A DNA stretch of 64,000 bases from Luteolibacter arcticus (GTDB taxonomy: Bacteria > Verrucomicrobiota > Verrucomicrobiia > Verrucomicrobiales > Akkermansiaceae): the NCBI RefSeq assembly GCF_025950235.1, contig NZ_JAPDDT010000009.1:1-64000 (forward strand), read 5' to 3'. Below, piece by piece: positions 53,081 to 61,251 of this stretch (positions within the stretch are counted from its first letter, which is position 1; each line of letters begins with the position of its first letter). The position numbers and the translations under genes are program-made. The notes beneath the pieces were generated by a model. It was not told the DNA's origin. It searched no databases and saw only the letters and a program-made list of their open reading frames with translations.

Positions 53081-56000
53081 ATGATCCAAAATCCCAACCG
53101 GCTTCTGGCTGACAGACGCCTTCGCGATCCGCGTGGCTTCGCCCTCGTGATTTCACTCTCGCTGATGGTTCTGCTGACCGTCCTCGCGGTGGGCCTGCTG
53201 AGTTTGTCGTCGATCTCGCTCCGTTCATCGGGACGCGGGGAGGCGATGGCCACCGCCCGGGCCAACGCCCGGCTCGCGCTGATGTTCGCGATCGGTGAAC
53301 TCCAGCAACACGCGGGACCGGACCAACGTATCACCGGCACCGCCGACCTCGCCGGCACGGCTACCGGCGATGCGATCGCCAACAGCGCCGCGCCGCTCAA
53401 CAACACGACTGTCACGAACGCCCAAAAGGGTCTGTCCTCCGTCCAAGCGGGAACCCGCCAGTGGACCGGTATTTGGCGGAACACCAATATCGCCACTCCC
53501 GGGACCGAGATCTACACCAAGACTCCTTCGCCCACCCACCTCCAGTGGCTGGTAAGCGGCAATGAAACCAGCGCCAAGCCGACTTTCACGCCGTCTTCCC
53601 AAGCCCTCCAAGTCTCGCAGGATGGTACCATCTCCGATCCCGAATCGGCGGTAGTGCTGGTCGGCCCCGGCACCGTGGGCACCGGGTCGGGCACCCTCTC
53701 TGACAATTGCGTTTCCGCCCCGCTGGTGGAGCTGGCTCCAGATCCGAAAGGAAATGGTACGGGCCGCTACGCCTGGTGGATCGGCGATGAAGGGGTAAAG
53801 GCAAAATTCAACCGCACGACCGACACCTCGAGCGACGACACGATCACCTACGCTTCCCTCGCCAACCAGCGCTCGGGATGGGAGGTGGTCAGCGGCGCGG
53901 AAAGCTATCCAACTCCCGAACAGGGCAACTTCCAGTCACTCAACCGGGTCGTGACCCTCCCGCAAGCCGAGCTCCTCGATCCTTCGCTTGAACCTGGCGC
54001 GACCTCGTCCCGATCGCTTTTCCATTCGGCTACCACCGAAGGATTTGGCGTCCTCGCCGACAATCTCCAAGGGGGGTTGCGCGTGGATCTGACCGCGGTC
54101 CTCGAACAGGGCGTTCCGTCGACTGCATCGACCAGCTTTCCCAATGCCCCCGCCCAGAACGGGAACCTCGTACCAACCACCGTTACCGCGGCACGGCTCC
54201 TCAAGGGACCGAAGTGGAGCCGCCTTGCCGCCTTTTACAATCAGAGCAAATCCGCCGCCAGCACGCGCAAGCTCAAGGTCGTCGGAAGCTCCGATGTCTC
54301 CGGTATCACGATCGCTCCCGCCATCATCGACCTTCGGTTGCTCTTCGGTGCCAAGCTGGTGAAGATCGACACCACCAAGTACCAGATCCATCCCTGCGGG
54401 AAGATCGCCGTCGCCCTGGCCAATCCCTACCCCTACCCGCTCGAGTGGAGTTCCAATCTGGAGTTGAGAATGATTGATGACACCCCCTCCACCAACAGCC
54501 TCTCAAGCCGGATCTATGACGCGGCAGATCCCTGCGCCTTTTTCAGCAACCGGGGCGAGCCGGCGGTATTCAACAACGCGACCTTCGTGATCCCTGCTGG
54601 TGAACTTCCTCCGGGCGAGGCCAAGGCCTTCACCATCGCGAGCCAGGTCCTCCGCCGGTCTGGCAGCACGGCCGCGATCAAGGTGGACCTCAAGCCCTTC
54701 GGCTCGAGTTCCGCGACCAATTTCGACAACTGCATCATCCAGGAGGAACTCGCGGTCAACGAAGGCTCGATCTCTTTGGACGTCCGCGAGAGCTGGACCA
54801 CCACCCAGGTCTCCGCGGAACTCCGCATCGCCGGTGGATCGTCCTCCAGCAACTTGCTCCGGCGCTTGGAGCGCTTCGAACTCGACAACGGCTTCTTCTC
54901 CGAGACGAAGCGTGGCGTTACCCGGGCCACGGCAGACACCATCACCCGGCCCTTTCCACTCCAGGTCTATTCCTTCCAGATCAGCCAGCCGGGCATGGAC
55001 TACGGTACATTGCTGCCGACTCCCGACCTGCTGGGGACCCGCGGTTCCACGCTGCGCACCTTCACGGACTTCAACCTGCAGGCCGTCCGCGTGACCAAGC
55101 CCATCACTTCTTACAATCCGCCGCCCTTTTTCATGGAGAGCAGCGACAGCCTCAACCTGCTGCCTTTCAACAACAACGCCGAAACCGGCGCCGCCTTCAC
55201 CCGCAACCTCGCCGTGAGCCCGTTGTATTGGGGCCGCTCGTCCAAGGACGGCAGCAAGAAGACCGTCCTCTTCTCTTTCCCCGAGCACTTCGTCTCGATC
55301 GCCCAGCTCCAGCACGCCGATCTCACCGCCGACGATTCCTTCACCGGCATCGCCCATCAACCTGGCAACGCGGTCGGCAACTCCTACGCGACGCCGTTCG
55401 TGAAGCGCAACCTGACGATCCAGAAGCGCGACAACTACGTGATCACAGGGGCGCAGGGTGGAGAGAGCCAGTCCTCCAGCAAGACCTCGGCAAGCTTCTA
55501 TGACATGTCCTACCTGCTAAACGCGGCGCTGTGGGACACCTACTTCTTCTCCACCTGCCAAGCAGCCGACGGCAAGCCACTCAACCACAGCATGGTGGTC
55601 ACCAAGCCGTCAGCCACCCCCGCCGAGCTTCTCGATCCTGCCAAGGCGTCGAGCCATCTGCTGGTCAACGGTGCCTTCAACGTCAATTCCACCAACAAGG
55701 ATGCCTGGAAAGCCCTGCTCGCCGGCAACCGCTTCCTCAAGCATCCCGCCGACGGTGCAACAGGGGCGTCCACGGATGCCCTGTTTCCCCGCAGTCTCGA
55801 ACAACTCAGCGCCGGCAAGAGCAATCCCTCGGGCATCGTCGACGACTCGTACTCCGGCTTCCGCCGGCTTTCCAACGACCAGATCGACAAGGTCGCCGAG
55901 GAGATCGTCAAGCAAGTGCGGATTCGCGGCCCGTTCGTTTCCCTGTCCCACTTCGTGAATCGCGTGCTTACGGACTTCACCACCCGCAATCGGACGAATA

Positions 56001-56650
56001 TCCCGCTTTCATACAGTGGGGCCCTGCAGAGCGCCCTCGACAACGGCGGGGCCAACATCGCCCCCAACGGCAGCAAATCCGCGTTTTCCTCGGCGCTGGT
56101 CCCGTCGCGGGACAAGCTGCTGCTGAAAGCCGGCACCGGTTCCGCCCCGAAGGCCGATCTCTGGGGCACCCAGAGCAATGGCAGCCGCGGCACGACTTAC
56201 GGCGGCACCACCGAGGATCGCTTCCCGGTTTGGGCGGCCGAGTCCAAGGACCTCAACCCGGGCAGCGTGGCCAGCATCTATGCCGATCGCCCGGCGATTA
56301 CCGACAACAGCCTCCTTTACGAACAAGGTTTCCGCTCCACCGGCATCCCTGGCTGGCTGACCCAGGCCGACCTGCTGCAGGCGATCGGCCCGGTGATTGC
56401 CGCGCGGTCCGACACCTTCCGCATCCGGTGTTACGGGGAAGCCTTGGACGCCGACGGAAAATCCATTGCCGCTCGCGCCTGGTGCGAGGCCATCGTCCAG
56501 CGCCAGCCGGAATACCTTGATTCCTCGAATTTGCCATCCGATCGTCTCCGTACCGCCACCGACACCAATAGCCTTTCCGCCATCAACCGGAACTTCGGAC
56601 GCAAGTTCGCGGTTGCCTCGTTCCGCTGGCTTTCCAAAGATGAAATCTAA
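53081..56650 (+). CDS. Verru_Chthon cassette protein A
   Basis: A 1189-residue protein with the N-terminus of this verrucomicrobial family: RGFALVISLSLMVLLTVLAVGLLSLSSISLRSSG is a prepilin-like hydrophobic stretch after a short basic leader, followed by ARANARLALMFAIGELQQHAGPDQRITGTADLAG. Family members are exported and have been linked with type II secretion/type IV pilus-like assemblies in PVC bacteria. The remaining 1100 residues are long beta-rich, Ser/Asn-containing segments (e.g. ARYAWWIGDEGVKAKFN) and end FRWLSKDEI. It overlaps the next gene by 11 bases. Function unknown; the usual further cassette genes (B, C, D) are not visible nearby. Confidence 0.88.
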   Translation: MIQNPNRLLADRRLRDPRGFALVISLSLMVLLTVLAVGLLSLSSISLRSSGRGEAMATARANARLALMFAIGELQQHAGPDQRITGTADLAGTATGDAIANSAAPLNNTTVTNAQKGLSSVQAGTRQWTGIWRNTNIATPGTEIYTKTPSPTHLQWLVSGNETSAKPTFTPSSQALQVSQDGTISDPESAVVLVGPGTVGTGSGTLSDNCVSAPLVELAPDPKGNGTGRYAWWIGDEGVKAKFNRTTDTSSDDTITYASLANQRSGWEVVSGAESYPTPEQGNFQSLNRVVTLPQAELLDPSLEPGATSSRSLFHSATTEGFGVLADNLQGGLRVDLTAVLEQGVPSTASTSFPNAPAQNGNLVPTTVTAARLLKGPKWSRLAAFYNQSKSAASTRKLKVVGSSDVSGITIAPAIIDLRLLFGAKLVKIDTTKYQIHPCGKIAVALANPYPYPLEWSSNLELRMIDDTPSTNSLSSRIYDAADPCAFFSNRGEPAVFNNATFVIPAGELPPGEAKAFTIASQVLRRSGSTAAIKVDLKPFGSSSATNFDNCIIQEELAVNEGSISLDVRESWTTTQVSAELRIAGGSSSSNLLRRLERFELDNGFFSETKRGVTRATADTITRPFPLQVYSFQISQPGMDYGTLLPTPDLLGTRGSTLRTFTDFNLQAVRVTKPITSYNPPPFFMESSDSLNLLPFNNNAETGAAFTRNLAVSPLYWGRSSKDGSKKTVLFSFPEHFVSIAQLQHADLTADDSFTGIAHQPGNAVGNSYATPFVKRNLTIQKRDNYVITGAQGGESQSSSKTSASFYDMSYLLNAALWDTYFFSTCQAADGKPLNHSMVVTKPSATPAELLDPAKASSHLLVNGAFNVNSTNKDAWKALLAGNRFLKHPADGATGASTDALFPRSLEQLSAGKSNPSGIVDDSYSGFRRLSNDQIDKVAEEIVKQVRIRGPFVSLSHFVNRVLTDFTTRNRTNIPLSYSGALQSALDNGGANIAPNGSKSAFSSALVPSRDKLLLKAGTGSAPKADLWGTQSNGSRGTTYGGTTEDRFPVWAAESKDLNPGSVASIYADRPAITDNSLLYEQGFRSTGIPGWLTQADLLQAIGPVIAARSDTFRIRCYGEALDADGKSIAARAWCEAIVQRQPEYLDSSNLPSDRLRTATDTNSLSAINRNFGRKFAVASFRWLSKDEI

Positions 56651-57542
56651 GACTCTCCTTGCCGCTCTGTCCGGGGTTCTCGCCTTGGTGTTTCCGCTCT
56701 CGTCGTTGGCCCAGGGTGAAGCCCAGGTGTCGATGAAGATCGACCTCGTCGCTTGGGGCGATTCGATCTCCGGACTCACCTTGAAGTCCGGGAAGGGCAG
56801 GGATCCGGTGACCGCCCTTGCGTTCCGCTACTCCACGCCGGTGAACTACTCCGGGCCCACCCTTCTGGAGATTCACCAAGGGACCGCTCCCGCCGCGACC
56901 GCTGAAGCGGAGCCCGCTGCCGCGGTCCCTGCGGCCGCCACCGCCAATAACCTGGCCGCCATCCTCGCCGAGCGCCGCAAGAAGACCCCCTCCCTGGTGT
57001 CGCTGGCGCTCCTGCCCGCCACCTCGAGCCATACGACGGTTCTTCTCGCGCCCGCTGCCAGCGGCACGTTCCAAGCGTACGTTATCAACGACGACCCATC
57101 CAAACTTCCCTACGGTCAGCTCCGGATTCACAATCTCAGCCCGCTGACGATCGCGATGCGTTGCAACAACAAGGCAGGGAAGGAACTCAAGACCAAGGAA
57201 AGCTTCGTGGTGACCCCGCAAAACAAAGAGGTCATCTACGAACTCGCCTATCAAAGCGAGGGCGAGTGGACCACCCAGGAGAACAACATCGCTTCGGTCG
57301 CGGAAACCGAGCAGGCCCAGTTGGTCGTGCTGAAGAGCGATGCGTCGTTCTTCACATCCCAAGATGGTTCCCGCGCGGGTTTCCTCCAGACCGTCATCCT
57401 CCGTCGCGACCGCAACTCCGCCGGTGCAGCGCCCGAAATCTCGGAAGTCGAGAAGGCAGCCCTGTCGGAGCGTTTGAAAGCCCAGGAAGAGGAAATGGAG
57501 CGGAATGCAGGAGCCAAACCAAAGCCGACTCCGAAAAAATAA
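56640..57542 (+). CDS. Secreted protein, partner of the Verru_Chthon A gene
   Basis: A 300-residue exported protein (signal peptide MKSKTLLAALSGVLALVFPLSSLA; ATG at 56640 overlaps the previous stop by 11 bases). The mature part has VSMKIDLVAWGDSISGLTLKSG, an Ala/Pro/Glu-rich linker (about 85-105), and repeated beta segments (SLVSLALLPATSSHTTVLLAPAASGTFQAYV, GQLRIHNLSPLTIAMRCNNK) that suggest a pilus- or surface-associated role. The C-terminus is charged and coiled (ALSERLKAQEEEMERNAG). No family name recognised. Confidence 0.75.
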   Translation: MKSKTLLAALSGVLALVFPLSSLAQGEAQVSMKIDLVAWGDSISGLTLKSGKGRDPVTALAFRYSTPVNYSGPTLLEIHQGTAPAATAEAEPAAAVPAAATANNLAAILAERRKKTPSLVSLALLPATSSHTTVLLAPAASGTFQAYVINDDPSKLPYGQLRIHNLSPLTIAMRCNNKAGKELKTKESFVVTPQNKEVIYELAYQSEGEWTTQENNIASVAETEQAQLVVLKSDASFFTSQDGSRAGFLQTVILRRDRNSAGAAPEISEVEKAALSERLKAQEEEMERNAGAKPKPTPKK

Positions 57543-57559
57543 GTTCGTCGAGCACCAGC

Positions 57560-58219
57560 TTAATCGGACGGTGGTGATTCCCGCGATTCCAAGAGTCCTG
57601 GCTCTCTCCCTCCAAGTGCATCCGGGAAGGGCTCCAGCCCCCGCTCGAATAGCTCGATAGCCGTCTTGGCGACCTGCGCCGTGTCGAAATAGGCGTAGCC
57701 CGCCACGCCGACCGCGCCCACGACTGGCACCCAGCGGGAAAACGCCTTGCCGAGCGCCCGCTGCGAGATCTTGACGCCGATCTTCTTCGCGATCGCTTGG
57801 AACGCCTGCAGCGACACCTGCTTCACCAGATAGCGCTCGCCCATCCGCACCACCAGATCGCGCACGGCCATCGCCGCGCCATGGCGGAACAGGCAGTAGG
57901 TCATTTGCTCGCGGGAGAGGCAGGCAGTCTGGCCGTAAACGCCAGCAAGGTCGGCCACCATCTGGGTCTGGATCTGCCAGACCTTCATCATCTCGGGAAT
58001 GATGGTCAGCCAGCCCAGCGGCCCCGGCGGCAGGCCGAGTGTCCCCGCTGCCGCAGCCGCCTTGAGCGATGCCTGGCGCGCGATGGTCCGGGCAGCCTCG
58101 GCTGGCATCGGGCTCTCCGTCATTTCCGTGGTGGGAATGCGGGCAATCGCACCCGTGATCGTTTCCACGATCTTCTTGGCAAAGCCATCGGAGTCCGGTT
58201 TGGCGGGCAATTCGCTCAT
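57560..58219 (-). CDS. EcsC-like protein
   Basis: A 219-residue protein that resembles the EcsC family: AARTIARQASLKAAAAAGTLGLPPGPLGWLTIIPEMMKVWQIQTQMVADLAGVYGQ is the typical hydrophobic-helical block, followed by ALGKAFSRWVPVVGAVGVAGYAYFDTAQVAKTAIELF. The protein likely associates with the membrane by amphipathic helices. EcsC is linked to ABC transporter function in Bacillus but its role here is not known. It is convergent with the previous gene, ending 17 bases from it. Confidence 0.8.
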   Translation of the reverse strand: MSELPAKPDSDGFAKKIVETITGAIARIPTTEMTESPMPAEAARTIARQASLKAAAAAGTLGLPPGPLGWLTIIPEMMKVWQIQTQMVADLAGVYGQTACLSREQMTYCLFRHGAAMAVRDLVVRMGERYLVKQVSLQAFQAIAKKIGVKISQRALGKAFSRWVPVVGAVGVAGYAYFDTAQVAKTAIELFERGLEPFPDALGGREPGLLESRESPPSD

Positions 58220-58335
58220 TCGCCCGGATCAAACCCGTGGATGCGAAGATTCGCAAGTTGGGATGGGCCGAATGGAAAATCGCAGATTTTTCGCATCGCG
58301 GGATCCGCTGGCGGCGTTAGTCTAGCAACCGGATC

Positions 58336-59688
58336 ATGCAAACTCCCTCGGAAAAACTCCGCGACGCGTGGACCCGCCACGCCGCTGTCGTGGCCCGCAA
58401 GATCAACCTCGCATGGTGGATCCAGACACTCTCCACGCCGCTGGTGACTGTGGGCCTCGTCGGTGCCTGTGTGCTGCTGTTGATCCGCCGCGAGCTTCCT
58501 GGCTCTCCCGCATGGATCCTCGGGGTTTCCGCCCTCAGCGCCGTCGCGCTGCTCGCGGGCATCGCCTGGCTGGTCGCCCGCCGTCATTTTGAAAAGCCGG
58601 AGCAATCGCTGGTGCGGATCGAGGCATCGATGCGTCTGCGCAATGCGCTGTCCGCGGCGAAGGCCGGCGTCGCGCCGTGGCCGGAGTTGCCCCCCAAGGT
58701 CGATGCCGGGGTCGAGTGGCATTGGCAGCGGGTCATCGTCCCGCCCTTGGCCGCGCTCGCCTTTCTCACCGCCGGACTCTTTCTCCCGGTCTCCGCCCGC
58801 ACCGATCCGGACGCCAACCGGCCTGATGAGCCATTGGCATGGCACAATCTCGATTCCGATCTGGAGCGCCTCAATGAGGAGGAAATGATCGATGAGACCT
58901 ACATCGAGGAGATGAAGAAGAAGCTCGAGGAGCTGCGCGCGCAGGAGGAAGAAGACTGGTTCAGTCATTCCTCGCTCGAGGCCACCGATAGCTTGAAGAA
59001 GGAGCACTCGGCCCAAGTGGAGAAGCTCGAGCGCGAACTTGCCCGCGCCGACAAGGCCCTCGGCAATCTGGAGAAGAACGCCGGTGGCATGCCCGCCGCG
59101 GAGAAGGACCGCCTGCTCAACCAGTTCGACCAAGCCCTGCAAGGACTACAGAACGGCGCGCTCAAGCCGAACCCGCAACTGCTCGACCAGCTCAAGCAGC
59201 TCGACCCGAAGAATCTCGGCCAGATCCCGCCGGAACAGCTCCAGCAGCTCCGCGACGCCATGAAAAAAGCCGGTCAGGCCTGCAAGGACTGCCAAGGAGG
59301 CGGCCAAGGCAATGAATGGCTCGACGAACTCCTCGAGGGCGAGGGCAACGGCGAAGGGGAAGGAAAGGAACCCGGCGAAGAGAAAGGCGATGGCCCGGGC
59401 GGCAAGGGCGGCGTGGACCGTGGCCCGGGTCACTCCCCCGGCATGCTCGGCGCGGAAGGCCAGAGGCTTGATACCGGTGACCTCACCGGACTCGAATCGA
59501 AGGACCTTTCCCGCTCCCTGCCCGGCGATTTGCTTCAACTTCAGGATGGCGAGCACGACGTGGACAAGTCAGCCGTCGGCCCCCGTGCAGGCGGAGCAAC
59601 CGGTGCCACCGGTGACGGCGGCGACCGGGTGTGGAAGGACGCGCTCGATCCCGATGAGCAAAAGGCGCTGAAGAAGTTCTTCGAGTGA
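58336..59688 (+). CDS. Membrane protein with coiled coil and Gly-rich tail
   Basis: A 450-residue protein with three hydrophobic segments near 35-52, 59-80 and 134-150, then a long coiled-coil region (LEKLERELARADKALGNLEKNAG, LDQLKQLDPKNLGQIPPEQLQQLRDAMKKAG) and a Glu/Gly-rich, low-complexity segment (GEGNGEGEGKEPGEEKGDGPGGKGG). It ends VWKDALDPDEQKALKKFFE. Such proteins occur beside MoxR/DUF58 and peptidase genes in related bacteria. Function not known. Confidence 0.7.
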   Translation: MQTPSEKLRDAWTRHAAVVARKINLAWWIQTLSTPLVTVGLVGACVLLLIRRELPGSPAWILGVSALSAVALLAGIAWLVARRHFEKPEQSLVRIEASMRLRNALSAAKAGVAPWPELPPKVDAGVEWHWQRVIVPPLAALAFLTAGLFLPVSARTDPDANRPDEPLAWHNLDSDLERLNEEEMIDETYIEEMKKKLEELRAQEEEDWFSHSSLEATDSLKKEHSAQVEKLERELARADKALGNLEKNAGGMPAAEKDRLLNQFDQALQGLQNGALKPNPQLLDQLKQLDPKNLGQIPPEQLQQLRDAMKKAGQACKDCQGGGQGNEWLDELLEGEGNGEGEGKEPGEEKGDGPGGKGGVDRGPGHSPGMLGAEGQRLDTGDLTGLESKDLSRSLPGDLLQLQDGEHDVDKSAVGPRAGGATGATGDGGDRVWKDALDPDEQKALKKFFE

Positions 59689-59700
59689 GCCCGCCGGTCT

Positions 59701-59805
59701 TGAGGGTTGAAAGTTGAGAGTTGAGAGTCGAAATCCGGCCGCGGGTCAGTTCACGCTGTGCCGGGATTCAAACTCTCAACCCTAGACCATCCACTCTCAA
59801 CTCTT
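59701..59805. repeat. Heptad repeat pair before queE
   Basis: Repeated gagagtt-like heptads at 59702-59728 and their inverted forms at 59770-59805 flank a short non-coding spacer, so the region can fold back. It lies directly before the ATG of queE and between two co-directional genes. No function shown. Confidence 0.55.
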
Positions 59806-59808
59806 CCC

Positions 59809-60561
59809 ATGCTCCTCGCGCGCCTGAACGACGGCCCCGAAATCTTCTTCACTCTGCAGGGTGAAGGTGTGTCCGCGGGCCTGTCGGCCATCTTCGTGCG
59901 GGCTGCATTGTGCAATCTTCACTGCCGCTGGTGCGACACCGACCATACCTGGAATTTCGAGGGAACCCCCTGGCAGCACGACAAGGACGCCGACCCCGCC
60001 TACCGCAAGTATCGCAAGGCCGACGTTACGATCGAGATTCCAGTCGGCGAAATCGTCTCCCACGTCGCCTCGTTCCCCTGCCGCCGCGTCGTGCTGACCG
60101 GTGGCGAGCCGCTGCTCCAGCAGGAGGCGTGGCTGGAGGTGATCACCGGACTGCGGGCGATCGATCCCGCCTTCGTCTTGGAGGTGGAAACCAACGGCAC
60201 CAAGATGCCCACCCCGGAGTTCCGCTCGGCGGTGAACCAATTCAACGTCTCGCCCAAGCTGGGGAATTCCGGCATGGAAGCCCGGCTTCGGACGGTGCCA
60301 GCTGTCATCTCGTCCTTCGCGGAAGACCCGAAAGCTTGGTTCAAATTCGTCGCCCGCGGCCCGGACGATGTGGCGGAAATCCTCGCCTTCACCGCCGAGC
60401 ACAACATCCCCGCGGGCAAGGTGTTGGTCATGCCGGAAGGTCGCAGTTCCGCCGAACTCGATCATCACGCGGCAGCGCTCACGGCCCCGTGCATGCTCCA
60501 CGGCTGGCGCTTCTGCGACCGCCTCCATGTCCGGCTGTGGGGCGACAAGCGGGGGGTGTGA
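59809..60561 (+). CDS. queE: 7-carboxy-7-deazaguanine synthase (radical SAM)
   Basis: A 250-residue radical SAM enzyme that makes 7-carboxy-7-deazaguanine in the queuosine pathway. The CxxxCxxC motif is C35-C39-C42 (ALCNLHCRWCDTDHTW), with GPEIFFTLQGEG preceding it and VVLTGGEPLLQQEAW and EVETNGTK following, as in the QueE family. Start at 59809 is preferred since the longer frame begins in the repeat. The next step enzymes are not in the window. Confidence 0.93.
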   Translation: MLLARLNDGPEIFFTLQGEGVSAGLSAIFVRAALCNLHCRWCDTDHTWNFEGTPWQHDKDADPAYRKYRKADVTIEIPVGEIVSHVASFPCRRVVLTGGEPLLQQEAWLEVITGLRAIDPAFVLEVETNGTKMPTPEFRSAVNQFNVSPKLGNSGMEARLRTVPAVISSFAEDPKAWFKFVARGPDDVAEILAFTAEHNIPAGKVLVMPEGRSSAELDHHAAALTAPCMLHGWRFCDRLHVRLWGDKRGV

Positions 60562-60626
60562 GAAATCCCGCAGCAACTTTTGCCTCGCAAGCCGGTTTCT
60601 TCCGCCGGAAACTGCCTCCTGTCACC

Positions 60627-61031
60627 ATGAAGCGCGACCAACACTCCTCCAGCGACTTCGCTAGCGATCTTGAAAAGGACCCCGTCTGGGAACTCCTGCG
60701 GGAAAGCCGCGCCGTTCGGCCGAGCCCGAACTTCGCCTCCAACGTGGTCCGCGCCGCGCGCCTCGAAGGACAGGAAAAGCCATGGTGGAACCGCATCTGG
60801 ATCCCCGCAGCGATCGGCACCACCCTCGCCGGAGCCGCCGCATTGGTAGCGGTCGTCCTCACCCTTCAGTCCCAGCCCGGAACCGACGACCGCCAGATGG
60901 TCGCAACTCCCTCTCCTAATGCCACTCTGGCCGAGCTGCAGGAGGATTTCGAAAACGAAGTCTTCCTCGAAGCCTCCGACCACCTCGGCAAATACGACGA
61001 CGCGGAGCTGGTTTCGATGATCGGGTTCTGA
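60627..61031 (+). CDS. Small single-span membrane protein
   Basis: A 134-residue protein. The ATG at 60627 gives MKRDQHSSSDFASDLEKDPVWELL; a transmembrane segment at about 52-74 (IWIPAAIGTTLAGAAALVAVV) separates a charged cytoplasmic N-terminus (LRESRAVRPSPNFASNVVRAAR) from an acidic external tail (ELQEDFENEVFLEASDHLGKYDD). The pattern resembles anti-sigma-factor-like proteins, but no sigma factor gene is next to it. 65 bases after queE, likely cotranscribed. Confidence 0.6.
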   Translation: MKRDQHSSSDFASDLEKDPVWELLRESRAVRPSPNFASNVVRAARLEGQEKPWWNRIWIPAAIGTTLAGAAALVAVVLTLQSQPGTDDRQMVATPSPNATLAELQEDFENEVFLEASDHLGKYDDAELVSMIGF

Positions 61032-61085
61032 GGCCTCGCTCGACGGTAATTACCGCTGTGGTGATCGAAGATTCCCGTCGTTCGG

Positions 61086-61237
61086 AAATCACCAATCATC
61101 AATCTCCCAATCACCAATCGAAGTGTTTGGAAGAATGAAAAGGCGACGCCTTTGTCGGGAGCTCCACCCGTGGCGTCAGCGGTCCTGCCTCTTCATGCAG
61201 TCTGATTGATGATTGGAGGATTGATGATTGGTGATTT
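61086..61237. repeat. GATTGGTGATT-type paired repeat element
   Basis: Left arm 61086-61120 and right arm 61203-61237 are inverted copies, 31 of 35 bases matching. The interior contains the palindrome aggcg-a-cgcct and gcgtcagcggtcctg. The right half matches 36201-36280. It occupies most of the 220-base gap before 61252 and has no gene, so it is probably a small non-autonomous repeat. Confidence 0.75.
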
Positions 61238-61251
61238 GCCTTCCCCTCAGA

